A stretch of 30,942 nucleotides of DNA, from NCBI GenBank assembly GCA_017416505.1, contig JAFQCI010000139.1, forward strand, positions 1 through 30,942. Reading direction: 5' to 3'. The notes under the pieces are model-generated. The model saw only the letters and a list, made by a program, of their open reading frames with translations, did no database searches and was not told the origin of the DNA. The DNA is from Lachnospiraceae bacterium. Lineage in GTDB: Bacteria > Bacillota_A > Clostridia > Lachnospirales > Lachnospiraceae. Shown piece by piece: positions 23,910-30,942 of the stretch (position 1 is the first letter of the stretch; each line of letters starts with the position of its first letter). The position numbers and the translations under genes are program-made.

Positions 23910-25619
23910 CTACCCTATCAGTACATTCTTTCCTTCAAAGGCAAAGCCATATTTATGAATTCTGTCTTTTGAAATTCCTCTGGCAATAAGACTAGCCTCG
24001 TATTGTTTTTCCTCAATCTGGGCAAGAGCCGAGGCAAGGGTTTCTTCCAAGGACTTCTCTTTTCTAGGGTTAAATACCTTAAATTCAATGATGATGGCAT
24101 CATCCTGCTCCGGTTTTACCGGCTCTAACATAATGTCATATCTTCCAAAGCCACTTTCCCGGTTGGAGGTCACCAGATAGCGTCCTTTTAAATCCACCAT
24201 CAATCCTAACACAAAACCATGATAGAACCGCTCCGGCCGGGCTTTTTTCGAAACTCTTTTTCCCGTGTCAAAATAGCTGAAAATTTCACAGGATATCTCA
24301 TTCATATACTCATTCATTTCATCCACATCACCTATCAGCATTGCAGTGATAAAGCGGTTATAATTTCCCCTCTGACCACCAAACCATCCACTAATCATAG
24401 AATCAAACATAATCCGTATTTCCTTATTGGTGATGGCTAATTCATAATTCGGCTGTCTTTCTACTTTTCCCATATCTTCGTAATCCAAAATCTTAAGATA
24501 TCCACTTGCCACCATCAGACTCCAGATGGCCTCTTCGTTATTATCTAACTGATTATATACAATCTGCTCATCAATCGGACAAATCAGATGCTCCCCTTTT
24601 AACAACTGTTCCATGGACTGTTTGATTTCTCTGTCACCTTCCCGAATCAGATTTCCAACCAGACTGTTAGAACTGGTATTAACCCAGTAGGTTGCATATT
24701 TACCGGTATCCAGAAAATTAATGATAGACCATGGATTATAGATATCTTCCTGTTCTCCAAACACGAAGCCATCATACCATTCTTTGACGTTTTCTTTCTC
24801 TTCACCTAATCCACATTGATCTAGTGAAGCAAACACTTCTTCCTCTGTGAAACCAAAGGAGGTAGCGTATTCATCTGATGTGGTAGTTATCACTTTTAGA
24901 TTATTCAAACCTGAAAAATCCCCCTCTTTCGAAACCCTGGTAATTCCCGTCATAATACCACGTGCCATGTAAGGATTGGTTTTAAAAGTAGAATTAAAGA
25001 GACTTCTTGTGAATGCCACCATGTCCTCCCAAAAACCATTCACATAAGCTTCCTGCATCGGGGTGTCATACTCATCAAGCAGAATAATCACCTTTTTTCC
25101 GTAATAACGATACAGATAATCAGATAAACAATTCAGGGCGATGGTAGCATCTGCATCATCCATATCTACATTTACACGATTAAAATATTCACGTTCCGTT
25201 TCATAAAGCAAATCACTCTCCAGTAAAAAGGCATTTTTTGCATATAACTCTGTCAATTGCCTGCATATCTTCTTACGAGTCATCTGATAGTTGCTTTCTT
25301 TTATTTTTGCAAAAGAAAGACTAATTACAGGATAGGTTCCCTGCAGTTTCTGGTACTTTTCTTCTTCCCAGATAGAAAGCCCTTCGAACAAATCTCCTCT
25401 TTCTGCATAATCCACAGAAAAGAATTCCTCCACCATAGACATATTCAAAGTTTTTCCAAACCGTCTTGGACGGGTAATTAAGGTTACGTCATCTCCGCTC
25501 TCCCACCATTCCTTAATAAATGGGGTTTTATCAACATAAAAATGATTCTGCTCTCTTAGTTTTAAAAAATCCTGTATTCCAATTCCTACATTATTTTGCA
25601 TATTCACCATATTTACCAT
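23910..25619 (-). CDS. AAA-ATPase-like / PD-(D/E)XK nuclease-like protein
   Basis: The protein has 569 residues from the ATG at 25619; a GTG three codons upstream is too close to the AGGA site. The N-terminal part has the AAA-ATPase-like family pattern (PF09820): HFYVDKTPFIKEWW, Walker A RPRRFGKTLNMSM (about 50-62) and Walker B VIILLDEYDTPMQEAYVNGF. The C-terminal part has the PDDEXK_9 pattern (PF08011) FGRYDIMLEP and DDAIIIEFKVF. Such genes are common and often multi-copy in Lachnospiraceae and Bacteroidetes genomes; their role is not established, though mobile-element or defence roles are often suggested. The start carries a 9-base tandem repeat (ATGGTAAAT/ATGGTGAAT, coding MVNMVN). It has its own promoter and no partner genes. 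Confidence 0.88.
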   Translation of the reverse strand: MVNMVNMQNNVGIGIQDFLKLREQNHFYVDKTPFIKEWWESGDDVTLITRPRRFGKTLNMSMVEEFFSVDYAERGDLFEGLSIWEEEKYQKLQGTYPVISLSFAKIKESNYQMTRKKICRQLTELYAKNAFLLESDLLYETEREYFNRVNVDMDDADATIALNCLSDYLYRYYGKKVIILLDEYDTPMQEAYVNGFWEDMVAFTRSLFNSTFKTNPYMARGIMTGITRVSKEGDFSGLNNLKVITTTSDEYATSFGFTEEEVFASLDQCGLGEEKENVKEWYDGFVFGEQEDIYNPWSIINFLDTGKYATYWVNTSSNSLVGNLIREGDREIKQSMEQLLKGEHLICPIDEQIVYNQLDNNEEAIWSLMVASGYLKILDYEDMGKVERQPNYELAITNKEIRIMFDSMISGWFGGQRGNYNRFITAMLIGDVDEMNEYMNEISCEIFSYFDTGKRVSKKARPERFYHGFVLGLMVDLKGRYLVTSNRESGFGRYDIMLEPVKPEQDDAIIIEFKVFNPRKEKSLEETLASALAQIEEKQYEASLIARGISKDRIHKYGFAFEGKNVLIG

Positions 25620-25645
25620 ATCTATCACATCCTTTCAAAAAACTC

Positions 25646-25671
25646 GTTACTATTCACAAGTAAAAAGTAAT
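25646..25671. repeat. Interspersed hairpin repeat, degenerate copy 6
   Basis: GTTACTATT and AAAAGTAAT form an imperfect stem, in the leader of the AAA/PD-(D/E)XK gene. Confidence 0.45.
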
Positions 25672-25790
25672 AAAAACACTCTCATTCACCTTCATTGCTT
25701 CATAACATATCTTGCAAACACTTGCCACGTTTGCGTTTCACCTGTTTATAAGATATATTCACTGACCAGATATCTCTATTAATTATGGTT

Positions 25791-25819
25791 AGTATAACGG
25801 ATTTCCTTTTAAAATGCAA
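25791..25819 (-). promoter_or_regulatory. Sigma-A promoter of the AAA/PD-(D/E)XK gene
   Basis: TTGCAT (25819-25814), a 17-bp spacer and TATACT (25796-25791) lie on the minus strand. The leader is about 165 bases. The stretch 25620-26000 otherwise holds only hairpin repeat copies 6 and 7. Confidence 0.7.
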
Positions 25820-25932
25820 TGTTCCATTCCGTCACATCATAAATTCCCTTTGCAATATACGACTGATTTTATGTATCCCCTTCCAACGAAACAGGTATCC
25901 CTTTCCTGTCTATTTAGAAGGGGCATATTCTA

Positions 25933-25956
25933 TTACTGTTCGTAAGGGAACAGTAA
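25933..25956. repeat. Interspersed hairpin repeat, copy 7
   Basis: TTACTGTTC and GAACAGTAA form a perfect 9-bp stem with a 6-base loop. It lies between the amidase-like gene and the AAA gene promoter. Confidence 0.75.
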
Positions 25957-26000
25957 CCATATTACATTTCACTGCACTTCATTTATCATCCACATCTTTT

Positions 26001-26438
26001 TTATAATTCCCTAATTACCGCTTCTAATACTTCCTCTTTATGAAACTCTCCCTCTATCACCAGATACATCGGACAATCATAGGACAGGGAGTGATTCTTT
26101 TTTTCTTTTATCTCAGCCTTTATCCCATTTTTTCTTAAATTTCTTTCTATCTTCTCTGCCATTTCTTTTGCTTCCATACCATGATAAGATACCAATACAC
26201 CTGTACTTTCTCTACTATGAAACTCTAAAATCCCATCCGGCTGATACCGTTTGCATTCCATGTAACGTTCTAGGGCATCGTGATATGGGGGACAATATCT
26301 TCCAACTTTCACTTCGTATCCAAGCCTTTTTAGTTCTTTCACCAAATGTTTTGTAAAACAAAAATCGGCCTCCTTTTCTATGAGGAAGCCGTCATTTTTA
26401 TCTGTTTTGCCACAAATGCCGAGATAAATTCGTTTCAT
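26001..26438 (-). CDS. Divergent amidase_3-like protein
   Basis: The protein has 145 residues from the ATG at 26438, with AGGAGG 7 bases upstream. No signal peptide is seen. The order of segments follows the N-acetylmuramoyl-L-alanine amidase fold: a first strand MKRIYLGICGKTDKN, a Glu-containing helix (IEKEADFCFTKHLVKELKRL), then GYEVKVGRYCPP, a strand with His (DGILEFHSRES, where amidases have SIHAN) and a late Glu strand (YLVIEGEFHKEEV, where amidases have the general base). The first zinc His of the family (in GHGG) is missing; ICGKTDKND stands in its place. It may therefore be inactive or differently metalated, or only share the fold. It stands alone between prfC and the AAA gene. Confidence 0.5.
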   Translation of the reverse strand: MKRIYLGICGKTDKNDGFLIEKEADFCFTKHLVKELKRLGYEVKVGRYCPPYHDALERYMECKRYQPDGILEFHSRESTGVLVSYHGMEAKEMAEKIERNLRKNGIKAEIKEKKNHSLSYDCPMYLVIEGEFHKEEVLEAVIREL

Positions 26439-26661
26439 GGTTTTCCTCCTGCATCTTTTTATAATGTTAATGATACGCAAGGACCAAAAGTCATGTTTTT
26501 CATGCAATCATCATGACCTTTTACCTTGTATCATAATATAATATATGCAGAAGTTTGTATCTTGTTTTTCATTTTAAAATTTTCCCTTGCTTACATTGAA
26601 ACCTGTAAAAACAATATTTTATAGGAAATAACATAAGTTATCTTTGTTCTTTTACCCCTTA

Positions 26662-28257
26662 TCAATTCTTTGAAAATTCCATCAACTCAAGTCCTTCGTT
26701 TCTGTCTAAGAGCATCTTAATATTCCACTCATTCTGGAATAATAACAATGGATTTCCTTTCATGTCTTTTACCTTTTTCACATCCATACCACCTTTTAAC
26801 TGGTTCGGGTCAAAGGTAACATCCTTAATCCAACGGATGTAATTATATGGTAATGGCTCTAAACGGATGTCGCAGCCATACTCATTTTCCAGACGATACT
26901 TTAATACATCAAACTGTAGAACACCTACCACACCTACGATAATCTCAGACATACCGGCACTGTATTCCTGAAAAATCTGAATGGCACCTTCCTGGGCAAT
27001 CTGGGTTACACCTTTTACAAACTGCTTTCTCTTCATAGTATCAAGCTGAACCAAACGGCAGAAATGTTCCGGTGCGAAAGTCGGAATACCTTCGTACTGA
27101 TACTTCTTTCCCGGTGCTACAATGGTATCACCAATAGAAAAAATACCCGGATCAAACACACCGATGATATCCCCGGCATAGGCTTCTTCCACCACCTTAC
27201 GGTCCTGAGCCATTAACTGCTGTGGCTGGGAAAGACGTAGTTTCTTTCCTCCTTGCACATGATAAACTTCCTTGGTAGCATCAAACTTTCCGGAACAGAT
27301 TCTCATAAATGCAATTCTATCTCTATGTGCCTTATTCATATTTGCCTGAATCTTAAATACAAAGGCAGAAAAATCTTCGGTCAATGGGTCAATCAAGCCT
27401 TCATCGGAATTTCTGGCAAGTGGGGAAGAAGTCATTTCTAAGAAGTGACGTAAAAATGTTTCCACACCAAAGGTAGTTAAGGCAGAACCAAAAAATACCG
27501 GTGATAATTTACCCTTTTCCACCAATTCCATATCCAGTTCATCTGCTGCCCCATCCAAAAGCTCAATTTCATCCATAAGCTGGTCATACAGATATTCCCC
27601 GATTTCACCCTTTAATGCCGGATCATCAATGGCTAAATCCGTTTCCTTGGCTGCTTTAGAACCACCGGTAGAAACAGACTGGAACAAAGACACTTCCTTA
27701 CTGTCCCTTCCATACACACCCTTAAATTCCTTACCGGAACCGATAGGCCAGTTCATTGGACAGGTTCCAATTCCCAATACTTCTTCGATATCTGACAACA
27801 GTTCAAAGGTATCCTTCGCTTCCCTATCCATTTTATTTACAAAGGTAAAAATAGGAATACCTCTCATGGCACAAACCTTAAACAACTTAATGGTCTGCGC
27901 CTCCACACCCTTAGAACCGTCAATTACCATGACCGCAGAATCCGCTGCCATCAAAGTACGATATGTATCCTCTGAGAAATCCTGGTGTCCCGGAGTATCC
28001 AGAATATTAATACAATATCCATCATAATTAAACTGCAACACTGAAGAAGTAACAGAAATACCTCTTTCTTTTTCAATTTCCATCCAGTCCGAAACTGCAT
28101 GCTTCGCTGTCGCCTTACCCTTTACAGAACCTGCCGTATTAATGGCTCCTCCATATAATAAAAGCTTTTCCGTCAAGGTCGTCTTACCTGCATCGGGATG
28201 GGAAATAATCGCAAAGGTTCTGCGTTTTTTAATTTCATCTTGTAACTGTGACATCAT
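26662..28257 (-). CDS. prfC: Peptide chain release factor 3
   Basis: The protein has 531 residues from the ATG at 28257; the next ATG is adjacent and also possible. It is a GTPase that recycles release factors 1 and 2 from the ribosome after termination. G1 is SHPDAGKTT (19-27), G2 lies near KERGISVTSSV, G3 is DTPGHQDFSEDTYR, G4 is NKMDRE and G5-like GSG follows. The RF3-specific C-terminal domain shows EYGCDIRLEPLPYNYIRWI. The length is normal. The ribosome site GAGGG lies 10 bases upstream and its GAGG is inside a hairpin (28269-28300). It is a single gene. Confidence 0.95.
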   Translation of the reverse strand: MMSQLQDEIKKRRTFAIISHPDAGKTTLTEKLLLYGGAINTAGSVKGKATAKHAVSDWMEIEKERGISVTSSVLQFNYDGYCINILDTPGHQDFSEDTYRTLMAADSAVMVIDGSKGVEAQTIKLFKVCAMRGIPIFTFVNKMDREAKDTFELLSDIEEVLGIGTCPMNWPIGSGKEFKGVYGRDSKEVSLFQSVSTGGSKAAKETDLAIDDPALKGEIGEYLYDQLMDEIELLDGAADELDMELVEKGKLSPVFFGSALTTFGVETFLRHFLEMTSSPLARNSDEGLIDPLTEDFSAFVFKIQANMNKAHRDRIAFMRICSGKFDATKEVYHVQGGKKLRLSQPQQLMAQDRKVVEEAYAGDIIGVFDPGIFSIGDTIVAPGKKYQYEGIPTFAPEHFCRLVQLDTMKRKQFVKGVTQIAQEGAIQIFQEYSAGMSEIIVGVVGVLQFDVLKYRLENEYGCDIRLEPLPYNYIRWIKDVTFDPNQLKGGMDVKKVKDMKGNPLLLFQNEWNIKMLLDRNEGLELMEFSKN

Positions 28258-28268
28258 TTTTACCAAAC

Positions 28269-28324
28269 CCTCAAAAAAATGCCAGCATTTTTATTTGAGG
28301 TGCAAGCACAAAAAACGTGCCTGC
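28269..28324 (-). promoter_or_regulatory. Two tandem hairpins in the prfC leader, one covering the ribosome binding site
   Basis: On the minus strand, 28300-28269 folds as CCTCAAA...TTTGAGG around AAAAATGC/GCATTTTT with single-base bulges. Its right arm ends in the GAGG of the prfC ribosome site. Directly upstream, GCAGGCAC/GTGCTTGC (28324-28302) forms a second 8-bp stem with one mismatch. The arrangement could reduce translation of prfC or attenuate transcription. It is inferred from sequence only. Confidence 0.5.
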
Positions 28325-28506
28325 ATACTATCCTTTCCTTCATTTTCTCTATACAATTTCCTACCAAAATATTATATAACAAAAATTTTCAATATTCTTT
28401 TATTCTATAACACTACTAATTACTATACTTCAACACAATTCTATATTTCAATAATTCCAAACACAAATCATTTCACATAAACCCTTATATGTTTTGAAAA
28501 GTAGAT

Positions 28507-28746
28507 TGGTCAAATTACATCATGGTATCTGCTTGTTAGCGACTTTGGGAAGAGTTTAGAAAATCTTAGCATCTTTCTTTAAAACACAGTAATTGCCGGA
28601 CACGGATGTCCGGCAAAACCCCAAACGAGCCACGGATGGCTCTTTTGGGGTGGTTACGTCCACATTCAAAGACTAAAAAAAGATGCTTAGATTTTCTTAC
28701 TCTGGACAAGTTCGTAACAGGTGGATACCATGATGCAATTTGACAC
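28507..28746. repeat. About 240-bp palindromic multi-hairpin element (MITE-like or structured RNA)
   Basis: The outer arms 28509-28529 and 28724-28744 match at 20 of 21 positions (GTCAAATT.CATCATGGTATC). Inner arms 28560-28580 and 28675-28695 match at 19 of 21. At the centre are two GC-rich hairpins: TTGCCGGACA-cgga-TGTCCGGCAA (about 28592-28615) and CCCCAAA-c-GAGCCA-cgga-TGGCTC-tt-TTGGGG (about 28619-28650). Both hairpins have the same apex CACGGATG. The base composition differs from the AT-rich flanks. The element has no coding frame of quality and lies between the debranching-enzyme gene and prfC. Confidence 0.75.
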
Positions 28747-28782
28747 CACAACTTTCAAAACAAAACTCTTCTCAGAACACCC

Positions 28783-30750
28783 TTACAAAGAAAGCAACTC
28801 TGTATAAGAACGAAGAATTTCACCAACACTCCAAGCCTGGGCATAGCAACCCCTTGAAATATTCGGCTCATCTCCATCAAAAATCTCCGCAATCGAACCA
28901 ATACAGCCATCCATCAAATGGTCTTTCATTGGCTCTAATAATTTCTTCGCATATTCCACACTTTCCTTGGAGTAATAATTTACCTTTACATATGCACTAA
29001 TAAGTCCACCTAATGGGAATGCCCATGCAGTACCTTGATGATAAGCCGCATCTCTGTCATGAAGTTTACCAAAATAAATCCCTTTGTACTCTTCATCAAA
29101 TGGTGACAAGGAACGTAGACCATAGTTAGCATACAAATGAGAAAGTACCGTATCTACCACAGCCTTTTCCTTTTCTCTATCTAACATGGTAAACGGAAGG
29201 GAAATTGCCCAAATCTGGTTTGGACGAATCTTAGCATCATTTTCATCCACCACATCAAACAGACACTGTTTGTCTGGATTCCAGAATTTCTTCACAAAGG
29301 ACTCCTTCACCTTCTCTGCCAACTGGGTATATTCCTCACTCGGTTTACCAAATTTCTTAGAAAGTTCTTCCATTACCTTTAAGGCATTGTACCATAAAGC
29401 ATTGATTTCCACCGGTTTTCCATGACGTGGGGTTACCACCCATTCTCCGACCCGGACATCCATCCAGGTTACCTGATCAAATCCGCCTCCGGCATGAATC
29501 AAAGAATCTTCATCCATGTAAATGGAAAAATCTGTTCCCGCCTTATAAGCCGCAATAATTTCCTCTAACTTTGGATAAATCTCTTTCTCAATAAAATCAT
29601 AATCCTTTGTAGCTTCTAAATATTTAAATACGGAATAGAAATACCACATAGAAGCATCTACGGTATTATAAAGAGGGTCCAAGCCTTCATCCGGGAACAT
29701 ATTTGGAACCAGTCCCTTATCCACATACATGGCAAAGGTTTTTAAGATACCCTTCGTATCCTCATATCTCTTAGTACAAAGAGTAAGACCCTGCAATGCA
29801 ATCATGGTATCTCTGCCCCAGTCTGTAAACCAAGGAAGACCTGCAAGTACTGTTTTATAACCGGTAGAAGCTCTGTCTACGATAAACTGGTCTGCAGCCT
29901 GTACCAAATCTAAAGCAAAATCATCTTCATATCCAGCCTTCTCTTTCAAATTCTGAATTCTCTTCGTTGCTTCTTCTGCCACAAAGAACGCATCCCTTGG
30001 ATATTCGTCTTCAATGGAACAAATCACCGATATCTTCTTGGTTTCAAACGGTGCTACCGTAACCTCTACCGTGTATGGAGTGTAGTTATTTTCAATACAC
30101 TTCATTCCTGTATTAATCTCTGTCTGAAGTTCCATATCTTCATCAAAACGCTCATTAGCTTCCCGAATCGTACCTTCGCTGGTATAAAAATGGATGTGAA
30201 CCTCTGGATTTGCCTTCGGTATCAACTCCATCGTATTCTCATTATGTGAAATGTCAAAATTAAGTTCCGCTCTTTCACTGCGTTCATGATGGTCTCTAAA
30301 ATTAAACAATGGAGTATAGGTAAATTTAGACTCCTTGGAACCATTTTTAATTTCATAACTGATTGCTACTGTATTTTTTCCATATTCCAATGCAATGGTC
30401 TTTGTAACAAACACACCATTTACATAATAAACGAAATGTGGCAATTCATCATAAATAAAACGTTGTAAATATTTTTGACCTTCCTCATTAAAACCACCCG
30501 GTCTTTGATTGGTGGCAAAAGAATAAGAATTCTCGCCAATTTTGATTTCTTCATTTATCTTAGATAAAATTAAAACACGGTTGGTTGGTGCATGAAGACT
30601 TGCAATTAACATACCCTGATGTTTTCTTGTGTGGGCACCGATAATGGAACTTCCAGCATATCCACCGATTCCGTTGGTAATTACCCATTCACGCTCAATA
30701 CCAGAAGAAAATGTCTTAAACATCCCTTTTCCAAACTCTTTAACAGCCAT
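28783..30750 (-). CDS. Glycogen debranching enzyme (amylo-alpha-1,6-glucosidase type)
   Basis: The 655-residue cytosolic protein has an N-terminal beta-rich domain (about 15-250, GDE_N-like, starting REWVITNGIGGYAGSSI and HTRKHQGMLIAS). A C-terminal (alpha/alpha)6 barrel (about 270-650, GDE_C) contains GLPWFTDWGRDTMIALQGL near residue 300, the conserved catalytic-acid region of this GH133-type family. HDRDAAYHQGTAWAFPLGGL and EIFDGDEPNISRGCYAQAWS are the other family blocks. It removes alpha-1,6 branch points from glycogen during its use. GAAGGAGG lies 7 bases before the ATG. No other glycogen gene is next to it. Confidence 0.92.
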   Translation of the reverse strand: MAVKEFGKGMFKTFSSGIEREWVITNGIGGYAGSSIIGAHTRKHQGMLIASLHAPTNRVLILSKINEEIKIGENSYSFATNQRPGGFNEEGQKYLQRFIYDELPHFVYYVNGVFVTKTIALEYGKNTVAISYEIKNGSKESKFTYTPLFNFRDHHERSERAELNFDISHNENTMELIPKANPEVHIHFYTSEGTIREANERFDEDMELQTEINTGMKCIENNYTPYTVEVTVAPFETKKISVICSIEDEYPRDAFFVAEEATKRIQNLKEKAGYEDDFALDLVQAADQFIVDRASTGYKTVLAGLPWFTDWGRDTMIALQGLTLCTKRYEDTKGILKTFAMYVDKGLVPNMFPDEGLDPLYNTVDASMWYFYSVFKYLEATKDYDFIEKEIYPKLEEIIAAYKAGTDFSIYMDEDSLIHAGGGFDQVTWMDVRVGEWVVTPRHGKPVEINALWYNALKVMEELSKKFGKPSEEYTQLAEKVKESFVKKFWNPDKQCLFDVVDENDAKIRPNQIWAISLPFTMLDREKEKAVVDTVLSHLYANYGLRSLSPFDEEYKGIYFGKLHDRDAAYHQGTAWAFPLGGLISAYVKVNYYSKESVEYAKKLLEPMKDHLMDGCIGSIAEIFDGDEPNISRGCYAQAWSVGEILRSYTELLSL

Positions 30751-30803
30751 AATAGTCCTCCTTCATCATTTATCATATTAATTCCACTTAAATCTGAATT
30801 TTT

Positions 30804-30836
30804 GTTACTGTTCACTCGTACCTCGTAAACAGTAAC
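30804..30836. repeat. Interspersed hairpin repeat, copy 8
   Basis: GTTACTGTT and AACAGTAAC form a perfect 9-bp stem around a 15-base loop (cactcgtacctcgta). It is upstream of the debranching-enzyme gene. Confidence 0.75.
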
Positions 30837-30838
30837 AA

Positions 30839-30884
30839 TTCGCAGGCTCATTTAGAGTTTTGCTTCGCAAAAGGAGCCTGCGAA
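30839..30884. repeat. Long hairpin upstream of the debranching-enzyme gene
   Basis: The arms TTCGCAGGCTC and GAGCCTGCGAA (11 bp, perfect) enclose an inner hairpin TTTTGC-ttc-GCAAAA (30858-30872). It stands 3 bases from repeat copy 8. It may be the end of a transcript from the right or a mobile repeat. Confidence 0.6.
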
Positions 30885-30905
30885 CTCCTGAATCACGTTC
30901 TTACG

Positions 30906-30930
30906 CACCAAAACAGCAAGTGTTTTGGTG
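30906..30930. repeat. Hairpin at the right edge of the window
   Basis: The arms CACCAAAACA and TGTTTTGGTG form a perfect 10-bp stem with a 5-base loop. No T tract follows in either direction inside the window, so termination cannot be judged. Confidence 0.55.
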
Positions 30931-30942
30931 CTGTCTGTACAG

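Noticed and set aside
28566..28751. Minus-strand open frame of 61 codons inside the palindromic element
   Set aside because: The frame is a by-product of the inverted repeats and has no ribosome site or protein-like composition.

Overview
The window looks like chromosome of an anaerobic, low-GC Gram-positive bacterium of the Lachnospiraceae type. The evidence is the AT-rich sequence, strong AGGAGG ribosome binding sites, near-consensus sigma-A promoters with 17-bp spacers, pyruvate formate-lyase, a long-form IleRS, a Firmicutes-type type I toxin and a clostridial glycogen debranching enzyme. The species assignment is inference. Almost every gene lies on the minus strand; the clear exceptions are a DUF1858 gene at 23563 and a small antisense RNA near 16074.

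Layout from left to right. 1-228 is the right end of an IS200/IS605-type element: a tnpB tail plus the structured omega-RNA-like 3' end, cut by the window edge. 382-4070 holds a PAS/PocR/GAF sensor protein with no output domain, a PH-domain protein and an unknown acidic protein. 4301-9308 is a complete MoxR/Bat-type operon, read as MoxR ATPase, DUF58 protein, small membrane protein, two VWA membrane proteins and a TPR protein. 9569-15786 is an ECF sigma-factor locus: sigma factor, then a membrane-anchored beta-propeller protein with an anti-sigma-like N-terminus, then a second propeller protein, then a decayed third copy that still carries a shard of the sigma gene. Three copies of one promoter (TTGCAA-N17-TACACT) precede these units.

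15983-16289 is a type I toxin-antitoxin module with a 38-residue holin-like toxin and a convergent antisense RNA; it is too short for routine gene calling. Then come a HIT protein, ileS and a pyruvate formate-lyase operon. In that operon the enzyme is split: a 694-residue catalytic subunit lacks the glycyl-radical domain, which is a separate 82-residue protein. Between them lies a 67-residue protein that resembles the radical domain at both ends but has a CxxC-x6-C segment where the glycyl loop should be. This operon is the most unusual part of the window.

The right side holds the DUF1858 gene, an AAA-ATPase/PD-(D/E)XK protein, a divergent amidase-like protein, release factor 3, a roughly 240-bp palindromic multi-hairpin element and a glycogen debranching enzyme. 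At least eight copies of a short intergenic inverted repeat (GTTACTGTT...AACAGTAAC) are scattered through the window, all between genes.
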